This document shows, piece after piece, positions 58,573 through 64,000 of a stretch of 64,000 nt of DNA (positions are counted from its first letter, which is position 1; every line of letters starts with the position of its first letter). The translations under genes and the position numbers were made by a program. Source of the stretch: Roseococcus thiosulfatophilus (GTDB lineage: Bacteria > Pseudomonadota > Alphaproteobacteria > Acetobacterales > Acetobacteraceae); the NCBI RefSeq assembly GCF_017311575.1, contig NZ_JAFFQY010000063.1, forward strand, positions 1-64,000, given 5' to 3'. The notes beneath the pieces were generated by a model. It saw only the letters and a program-made list of their open reading frames with translations, searched no databases and was not told the origin of the DNA.

Positions 58573-59529
58573 TCAGGCAGCGGGCGCCTCGGCGCCCAGC
58601 AGCGCCCAGAGGCTGGGCGTCTCGGCGCCCGGCGCGTCCCCGGCGTCGAAGACCGCGTGGACGTCGCCCAGGAAGGCGCAGAAGGCATCCGCATGCCAGC
58701 CATCCCCCCGGCGCGTCTGCACGAGGCCCCAGTGCGGGTCCGAGGAGGCCGGCCGCAGGCTGCCGGCATTGTAGGCGATGGCGACCAGCGGCGGGTCATA
58801 GCCGGTGGCCAGCCGCCCGCGCGTCGCCTGGCGCTGGATGTAGGCCGCCCCCGCAAGGGCCGAGGTGGCGGGGTCCAGCAGGCGCGCGCGGTCCAGCGTG
58901 GGGTCGGCCAGGGCCTCGCGCGCCGTCGAGATCAGCGTCTGCATCAGCCCGGGCGAAACGCGGTGCGGCGTGGCGGCGTCCGAGACGAAGCCCGGCTCCT
59001 CCCGCACCGCCTCGCCCCGGCCGCCCGATTCGACCAGCGCGGTCGCCAGCAACAGGTCCACCGGCGCGCCGGTGCGCCGGGCGGCGGCCTCCAGCGCGGC
59101 CCGGTGCCGCGCCCAGGCGGTGGCGGCGGCGCGGGGGTTGGCGTTGCGGCGCGGGCTCGGCTCGCCTTCCACCTGCACGCCACCGCGGACCAGCCGCCAG
59201 CGCCGTTGCCCCGCGCCCGCCGGTGGACCGTGAAAGGTGGTGAGCGCCGGTAGGAAGGGGCGCAGCGCAGCCTGCCAGGGGTGCTCGCGCCGCAGCGCGG
59301 GGGCCTGCATCAGCCGTGCCCAGGCGGGGCCGGACAGCACGCCATCCACCGGCAGCCCCTCGCGGCGTTGGAAGCGGCGCACCGCCTCGGCCGTCATGGG
59401 GCCATAGATGCCATCGGGCTCGCCCGGATTCAGTCCGGTCCGCAGCAGGGCGAGCTGTACCTCGCGCACCACCTCGCCGCGCATCATGGGCAGGGTGAAG
59501 ACGAGCGGCTGGGTCAGCATGACGTTCAT
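58573..59529 (-). CDS. Peptidoglycan-binding lytic transglycosylase-like protein
   Basis: A 318-residue protein. Residues about 15-80 are a PG_binding_1 domain: GEVVREVQLALLRTGLNPGE and DGIYGPMTAEAVRRFQRREG. From about 145 a lysozyme-like transglycosylase domain follows: VDLLLATALVESGGRGEAV with the catalytic Glu in ALVESGG, then SPGLMQTLISTAREALA (the G-L-M-Q motif), and PLVAIAYNAGSLR. No signal peptide is seen. Its ATG overlaps the lipoprotein stop. A phage-lysin-like or cell-wall remodelling role is probable. Confidence 0.85.
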   Translation of the reverse strand: MNVMLTQPLVFTLPMMRGEVVREVQLALLRTGLNPGEPDGIYGPMTAEAVRRFQRREGLPVDGVLSGPAWARLMQAPALRREHPWQAALRPFLPALTTFHGPPAGAGQRRWRLVRGGVQVEGEPSPRRNANPRAAATAWARHRAALEAAARRTGAPVDLLLATALVESGGRGEAVREEPGFVSDAATPHRVSPGLMQTLISTAREALADPTLDRARLLDPATSALAGAAYIQRQATRGRLATGYDPPLVAIAYNAGSLRPASSDPHWGLVQTRRGDGWHADAFCAFLGDVHAVFDAGDAPGAETPSLWALLGAEAPAA

Positions 59530-60128
59530 GGCGCATCTCCGCAGCCGGGCAGGGTGGCGATTCGGGTGGCGAGGTCGCGCGCCTCCGGCCCGCCGGGCGG
59601 GGCCTCGGCCAGGCCCGCGCGGGCGGCGGCACAGTTTGCGGACAAATTTCCTATCGCGGGATGCGACAAGACCAGCGCGGCGCGGGCGCGCAGCCATCCG
59701 CGGGATTCGACGGGCGCGGCGGAGGCGGCATCGCGCGCGCGGGCGGCCTCGGTGGCGGCCTGCGCGCGGGGCAGGAAGGCCGCGTGGCAAAGCCGCGCCT
59801 GGGCCTCGCCCTGGGCCAGCGCCGGGTGGGGCGCCAGCGCGCGGGCGGCGGCATAGCCCTGGGCCGCGCAGTCCAGATGCGCGACGGATCCCGGGCAGGC
59901 GGCGCCGGGCGCGCGGCCCTCCATGGCAAGGCGCATGCAGGCCTCGGCGCGGCGGGCGTGCAGCCGGGCGCAAGCGGCATGGCCGGGCGGGCAGGCGACG
60001 GGCTCGGCGGCGATGGTCGCATCGGAGGCCCCGTCCCAGCGGGCGAGCTGGCCGAGCGGCGGGTCCAGCGCCGTGGCCAAGGGGGCGCAGCCGGCCAGCA
60101 GCGCCAGCAGGGGAAGAAGTCGGCTCAT
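59526..60128 (-). CDS. Predicted lipoprotein between a membrane protein and a transglycosylase
   Basis: A 200-residue lipoprotein with MSRLLPLLALLAGCAPLAT, where LAGC at about residues 11-14 is the lipobox. The rest is Ala-rich and helical with six more Cys in C-x-x-x-C-like spacing (CPPGHAACARLHARRAEAC), as in secreted helical repeat proteins. Its stop overlaps the transglycosylase ATG and its ATG overlaps the stop of the upstream membrane-protein gene. Unknown function. Confidence 0.72.
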   Translation of the reverse strand: MSRLLPLLALLAGCAPLATALDPPLGQLARWDGASDATIAAEPVACPPGHAACARLHARRAEACMRLAMEGRAPGAACPGSVAHLDCAAQGYAAARALAPHPALAQGEAQARLCHAAFLPRAQAATEAARARDAASAAPVESRGWLRARAALVLSHPAIGNLSANCAAARAGLAEAPPGGPEARDLATRIATLPGCGDAP

Positions 60129-61486
60129 GGGGTGATCTCCGCGAGCAGGGGCAGGGGGTCGGTGTCGGTCTCGCGCAGTTGCGCGAGCAGCAGCGTCAGC
60201 CCTTCCAGCGCCGCGCGCGCCTCGGGCGGGGCCGCGACGGGCGCCAGCAGCGTGGCGTCGGGGGCGGCGCGCAGGGCGGGGGCGGCCTTGGCCAGGCGGG
60301 CGGCGGTTTGGGCGAGGGTCTCGGGCGTCACGTCCCGCGCCACCGCCTCGTCCAGCAGGGCGGCGCGGAACTCCGCGAGGCCCTGGGCGGCCTCCTCCGG
60401 GTTGGTGAAGCCAGGGTAGCGCGCCCAGAGCAGGGCCGCCGCGTCGGGGCGCAGGCAGTGGTCGAGCAGGGTGGCGAGGAAGCCTGGCTCCTCCAGCCAG
60501 GGCGTGAAGAGGCGCGCGAAGATGGGCGCCTGGGCCAGGCGCAGCTCGGCCGAGGCAGGGGTGATGGCGCCCGGTTCGAACAGCGCGGGGTCGAGGGGCG
60601 CCTCCAGCAGCCGGGCACGGAAACGGCGCCAGGCGCCGGCGCCCAGGTTCCAGCCCACGCCCAGCACAAGCGCCGCGGCGCCGAGGGGGCCACCGGCGGC
60701 CAGCGGCAGGGCCGGGGCGGCGGCGCGCAGCAGGGCGGCGAAGGGCCCGCCCGAGCCGGTCAGCGCGCCGAGCGCGGCCTGGAGCCCTGCCTCGGTCGCG
60801 TTCCCTGTTGTGCGGGCGGCGCCCAGCGCGCGCTCGGCGGCCTCGACCAGCGTGGCCGCCTGGGGCGGGATGGTGCCGGGGGGAAGTGCCGGTCCAAGCT
60901 GCGTGAGGATGGTGCGCGCCACGCCCAGCTGGCGTTCGAGCTGCGCGGCCAGGCCCTCGACCCGCGCAGGGTCCGGCGCCTCGCGCAGGGCCTGGTTCTG
61001 GCGCTGTTCCGTCGCCAGGGCTTCGGTCAGGCGGCGGGTGACCTGGGTGTCGGGCGTGGTGGAGCGGGCGCCGAAATAATAGCCGAAGACGCCCGCGATG
61101 ATGCCGTTCACATAGCCCGCCACCGCGTCGTTCAGCGCCAGCGCCTGGCTGAACAGCAGCAGCGGCAGCCCGATGATGCCCACGATCAGCGCGAGCAGCG
61201 CCCGCACCGTGCCCTCCGGCAGGCCCATGGGCAGGTCACGCAGGGCGGCGATCTGGGCGGGGGTGGTGGCGGGGTCGCGGAGCAGGGCGAAGGAGCGGGC
61301 GGCGAGCCACCAGAGGAAGGCGGCGAAGCCGATGCCCACCGCGAAGACCAGCAGCGCGACGAGGTTGGCCGGCGCGGCCAGCGCGCCCTCCAGCCGCAGC
61401 CCGGCCGCCCGGGCCAGCAGCAGGGGCAGCAGGAGGGCGAGGGCGCCGAGGAGAAGGGTGAGGGGGGTGGCGAGGAAGGGCGGCAC
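60125..61486 (-). CDS. Membrane protein with holin-like segment
   Basis: A 453-residue protein. Spans occur near residues 5-27, 40-62, 95-117 and 122-142. A block with GLPEGTVRALLALIVGIIGL then a short loop and a GIIAGVFGYYFGARS stretch resembles the paired spans of some holin-like proteins. A long helical region follows, with a second hydrophobic part near residues 262-285, and a soluble C-terminus. The gene is first of three coupled genes with a lipoprotein and a transglycosylase. Function not recognised; a lysis or secretion aid is inference. Confidence 0.6.
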   Translation of the reverse strand: MPPFLATPLTLLLGALALLLPLLLARAAGLRLEGALAAPANLVALLVFAVGIGFAAFLWWLAARSFALLRDPATTPAQIAALRDLPMGLPEGTVRALLALIVGIIGLPLLLFSQALALNDAVAGYVNGIIAGVFGYYFGARSTTPDTQVTRRLTEALATEQRQNQALREAPDPARVEGLAAQLERQLGVARTILTQLGPALPPGTIPPQAATLVEAAERALGAARTTGNATEAGLQAALGALTGSGGPFAALLRAAAPALPLAAGGPLGAAALVLGVGWNLGAGAWRRFRARLLEAPLDPALFEPGAITPASAELRLAQAPIFARLFTPWLEEPGFLATLLDHCLRPDAAALLWARYPGFTNPEEAAQGLAEFRAALLDEAVARDVTPETLAQTAARLAKAAPALRAAPDATLLAPVAAPPEARAALEGLTLLLAQLRETDTDPLPLLAEITP

Positions 61487-61551
61487 GGGGGGACCTCCTG
61501 CTGGAGCGCCCGATGTGCCAGAATTAACTCCTGATTACAAGGAAATTTATC

Positions 61552-62592
61552 CTATTCCTGCGATGTCAGTCGCTTGGCGAGCATGCCCTTCCGCCACAAG
61601 GCCTCCGCCACCTGCGCCGCGCCCAGCCCGCCACCCTTGCGGAGATTGTCGCCCACCACGAACAGCGACAGCCCATGCGGCACCGACCCGTCCCGCCGCA
61701 GCCGCGAGACGCTGACCTCCTCCTCGCCCGCGACATCGAGGGGCGTCGGGTAGCCCCCCTCCTCGCGCGTGTCGAAAAAGGAGAGGCCGGGCGCGTTGCG
61801 CAGCGCGGCCCGGGCCTCGGCCAGCGCCACCGCCTCGGCGAATTCCAGTTGCAGCACCAGCGCCTCGCCCACGAAGACGGGCGCGCGCAGGCAGGTGGCC
61901 ATGGCCTTGAGGTCCGGCCCCAGGATCTTCCGCAATTCCAGCGGCAGCAGGGCCTCGTCGCGCGTGGCGCCGTCTTCCGCGAAGGCGCTGGTCTGGGGCA
62001 GCAGGTTGAAGGCGATGGGCTTGGGGAAGTGCTGGGGGGCGGGGATATCATTCACGAAGCTGGCCCGCGTCTGGGCGAACAGCTCGTCCATGCCTTCCTT
62101 CCCCGCGCCGGAGGCGGGCTGCAGGCTCACCACATTCACCCGCAGCAGCGGCGCCAGCGCGGCCAGGGGCGCGGCGGCCAGGGCCGCGAAGGTGGCGGAG
62201 GGCGAGGGGCAGGCCACGATCCGTTTGCGCTTGTTCCGCTCCAGGGCCGCGGCATTCACCTCCGGCACCACCAGCGCCACGCCCGGCTCCAGCCGGAAGG
62301 CGGGGCTGAGGTCCACCACCCAGGCGCCGGCGGCGGTGGCGCGCGGGGCATGGGTGCGGGATTCGGCCTCGCCCAGCGCCAGGATCACGAGGTCCTGGCC
62401 CGCGAAATCGAAGCCCTCCAGGGCGCGCAGGCGCAGCACCCGGTCCTGGCCGAAGCTCACTTCCTGGCCGGCGCTGCGCCCGGTGCCCAGGCCGGTCACC
62501 TCCGCCACGGGGAAGTCGCTCGCCGCCAGCGCCCGCAGCGCCTCGCGCCCCGCCAGCGTGTTCGCCCCCGCCACCGCCACCCGGAATGCCAT
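61552..62592 (-). CDS. asd: Aspartate-semialdehyde dehydrogenase
   Basis: A 346-residue ASADH family protein. VAVAGANTLAGREALRALAA is the NADP-binding start; IVACPSPSATFAALAAAPLA carries the active-site Cys (where GNC is usual); SLQPASGAGKEGMDELF has the conserved Gln/Ser/Gly. The end is FVVGDNLRKGGGLGAAQVAE. The enzyme makes aspartate semialdehyde for lysine, methionine and threonine. The active-site sequence departs from the GNCSTIQ-type motif and resembles USG-1-like forms, so activity should be checked. The longer frame upstream is unlikely. Confidence 0.85.
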   Translation of the reverse strand: MAFRVAVAGANTLAGREALRALAASDFPVAEVTGLGTGRSAGQEVSFGQDRVLRLRALEGFDFAGQDLVILALGEAESRTHAPRATAAGAWVVDLSPAFRLEPGVALVVPEVNAAALERNKRKRIVACPSPSATFAALAAAPLAALAPLLRVNVVSLQPASGAGKEGMDELFAQTRASFVNDIPAPQHFPKPIAFNLLPQTSAFAEDGATRDEALLPLELRKILGPDLKAMATCLRAPVFVGEALVLQLEFAEAVALAEARAALRNAPGLSFFDTREEGGYPTPLDVAGEEEVSVSRLRRDGSVPHGLSLFVVGDNLRKGGGLGAAQVAEALWRKGMLAKRLTSQE

Positions 62593-62670
62593 GCCGTGCC
62601 TCTTCTTTAAGCTGCCGGACGTTGCATACACGCCCGGGCCACGTTGAGCGATGGCGCATCCGGGTCTACA

Positions 62671-62748
62671 GCGTGAGCAACTGTCGTTGCTCACGCTTTG
62701 CCTTTGCTGCGCGGCTGCTTCACGGCTTCGGCGATTCCACCGAAGCCG
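62671..62748. repeat. Two adjacent hairpins upstream of zapE
   Basis: First hairpin: GCGTGAGCAAC / GTTGCTCACGC, an 11-bp perfect stem with a TGTC loop, followed by TTTGCCTTTG. Second: CGGCTTCGG / CCGAAGCCG. They fill the gap between divergent asd and zapE. GCGTGA/TCACGC and CTTCGGCGAT elements recall the tandem repeats near 43.7 kb. Confidence 0.6.
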
Positions 62749-62772
62749 ATCAGACGCTAGGGACCAACCCAA

Positions 62773-63942
62773 ATGGATGGTGTCACAAGGTTGAACGAAG
62801 GTCCCTTGCCCGCCTACCGCGCCCGCGTGGCCGAAGGCGTGCTCCGCCCTGATCCGGCGCAGGCCCATGCGGCCGAGGTGCTGCAAGGGCTCTGGCAGCG
62901 CATGCGCGGCTATGACCCCGCGCCCGCCGTGCCCCGCGCCGCGCCGCGCGGCCTGCTGGGCAAGCTGTTCGGCGCGCGGAAGGGCTCGGGCGACCTGGCG
63001 GCGCCGTCCGGCACGCCGGAGGGGCTCTACCTGGTCGGCCAGGTGGGGCGCGGGAAGTCCATGCTGATGGACCTCTTCTTCGAGACGGCCCAGGTGCCGC
63101 GCAAGCGGCGCATCCATTTCCACGACTTCATGCAGCAGGCGCACCAGCGCATCCATGCCTGGAAGCGCGCCAACCCCTCGGGCGACGACCCCATCCCGCC
63201 CCTGGCCGACAGCATCGCCGCCGAGGCCGCGCTGCTCTGCTTCGACGAATTCCAGGTGCATGACGTGACCGACGCCATGATCCTGGGCCGGCTGTTCGAG
63301 GCGCTGTTCGCCCGCGGCGTGGTGGTGGTCGCCACCTCCAACACCGCGCCCAAGGACCTGTTCAAGGGCAAGCCGGGGCGCGACGCTTTCCTGCCCTTCA
63401 TCGCCCTGATCGAGCAGCGGGTGGAGGTGCTGGAACTCGAATCGCTCCAGGACTACCGGCGCGAGCGGATGCGCGGCCTGCCCTCCTGGCACCACCCCGC
63501 CGATGGCCGGGCCGAGCGCGCGCTGGACACCGCCTTCCGCGACCTGACGGGCCAGGCGCACGGCGCGCCGCTGACGCTGACGGTGCTGGGCCACACGCTG
63601 GAGGTGCCGGAGGCCGCGGGCGGCGTGGCACGCGCGGGCTTCGAGGCGCTGTGCGGCAAGCCGCTGGGGCCGGCGGACTACCTCTGCCTCGCGCGGCATT
63701 TCCACACCCTGGTGCTGGACGAGGTGCCCCGGCTCGGCCCCGACAATTTCGACCGGGCGCGGCGCTTCATCACGCTGATCGACGCGCTGTATGAACACCG
63801 CTGCAAGCTTCTGGCATCGGCGGCGGCGGGGCCGGACCAGCTCTATGAAAAAGGCGAAAATGCGGCAATGTTCGAGCGCACCGCGTCGCGCCTGATGGAG
63901 ATGCAGAGCCCCGAGTATTTGGCCTTGCCACACCTGCCTTGA
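62773..63942 (+). CDS. zapE: Cell division ATPase ZapE (AFG1-like)
   Basis: A 389-residue AFG1-family ATPase. Walker A GQVGRGKSM is near residue 93, RRIHFHDFMQQAHQRIHAWK, Walker B LLCFDEFQVHDVTDAMIL, then VVATSNTAPKDLFKGKPGRD. The end has FFHTLVLDEVPRL-like, YLCLARHFHTLVLDEVPRLG, and YEHRCKLL. ZapE acts with FtsZ at the division septum in E. coli; AFG1 acts on membrane proteins. Divergent from asd. The 58 bases after it hold an ATG at 63990 of a gene that leaves the window. Confidence 0.95.
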   Translation: MDGVTRLNEGPLPAYRARVAEGVLRPDPAQAHAAEVLQGLWQRMRGYDPAPAVPRAAPRGLLGKLFGARKGSGDLAAPSGTPEGLYLVGQVGRGKSMLMDLFFETAQVPRKRRIHFHDFMQQAHQRIHAWKRANPSGDDPIPPLADSIAAEAALLCFDEFQVHDVTDAMILGRLFEALFARGVVVVATSNTAPKDLFKGKPGRDAFLPFIALIEQRVEVLELESLQDYRRERMRGLPSWHHPADGRAERALDTAFRDLTGQAHGAPLTLTVLGHTLEVPEAAGGVARAGFEALCGKPLGPADYLCLARHFHTLVLDEVPRLGPDNFDRARRFITLIDALYEHRCKLLASAAAGPDQLYEKGENAAMFERTASRLMEMQSPEYLALPHLP

Positions 63943-64000
63943 GTGGCCTACGCCTTCGCCCAGGGATAATTCCGGGGATCGGGGGTTTTATGCGGCTTCT

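Noticed and set aside
63943-64000. A new gene from the ATG at 63990
   Set aside because: Only three codons are in the window; nothing can be said.

Overview
The window is about 70% GC with dense, overlapping genes (many ATGA or GTGA stop/start overlaps) and several TctC/Bug-type solute receptors. Together with AzlCD, a USG-1-like Asd, ZapE and Hsp33, this suggests an alphaproteobacterium of the Acetobacteraceae/Roseomonas kind. The taxonomy is inference; no rRNA or other phylogenetic marker is present. No tRNA, IS element or CRISPR array was recognised.

Region 1 (1-14245) is a catabolic island. A divergent sigma-54 activator (10573-12231) sits between an 11-gene minus-strand operon and two tandem TctC/Bug periplasmic receptors. 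The operon encodes CoA-transferases, an acyl-CoA ligase, a BadI/MenB-like hydratase, an enoyl-CoA hydratase, an SDR, an acyl-CoA dehydrogenase and 3-hydroxyacyl-CoA dehydrogenases. A textbook -24/-12 promoter precedes the receptors and a near-match precedes the operon. The enzyme set resembles alicyclic (cyclohexanecarboxylate-type) acid beta-oxidation.

Region 2 (14318-24989) is a gas vesicle locus. A first unit, closed by a strong terminator, holds three paralogues of an unfamiliar WHE-motif family wrapped around a photoactive yellow protein (PYP) gene. That PYP gene carries an in-frame TAA exactly where the chromophore-pocket Tyr42 should be. The second unit holds an AbrB-like protein, gvpN, gvpO, a GvpJ-type protein, three GvpF/L-type proteins (one fused to a J-like domain with an HPD motif), gvpG, a GvpS/M-type protein, gvpK and a membrane-anchored repeat protein. 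No canonical gvpA is present.

Region 3 (25002-49431) is mostly housekeeping and transport: SelO, a PfkB sugar kinase, AzlCD, a third TctC, an XRE regulator, an old yellow enzyme, TctBA without TctC, an MFS exporter, RidA, a lipoprotein, Hsp33, MarR, a ketopantoate-reductase-like protein, a MacAB-type exporter, a BKACE enzyme, three tandem 55-57 bp repeats, a DUF4394 / anti-sigma / ECF-sigma / IalB-like cluster, an aldo-keto reductase and a TRAP DctQM pair.

Region 4 (49566-57003) encodes a hydrogenase-4/complex-I-like membrane complex (hyfB, C, E, F, G, I order). Its large subunit lacks both NiFe-binding cysteine pairs, so it is best read as an Ehr-type complex, with a VOC-fold protein inserted in the operon.

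Region 5 (57127-64000) holds a small exported protein, a LysR regulator, a holin-like / lipoprotein / transglycosylase trio, asd and zapE.
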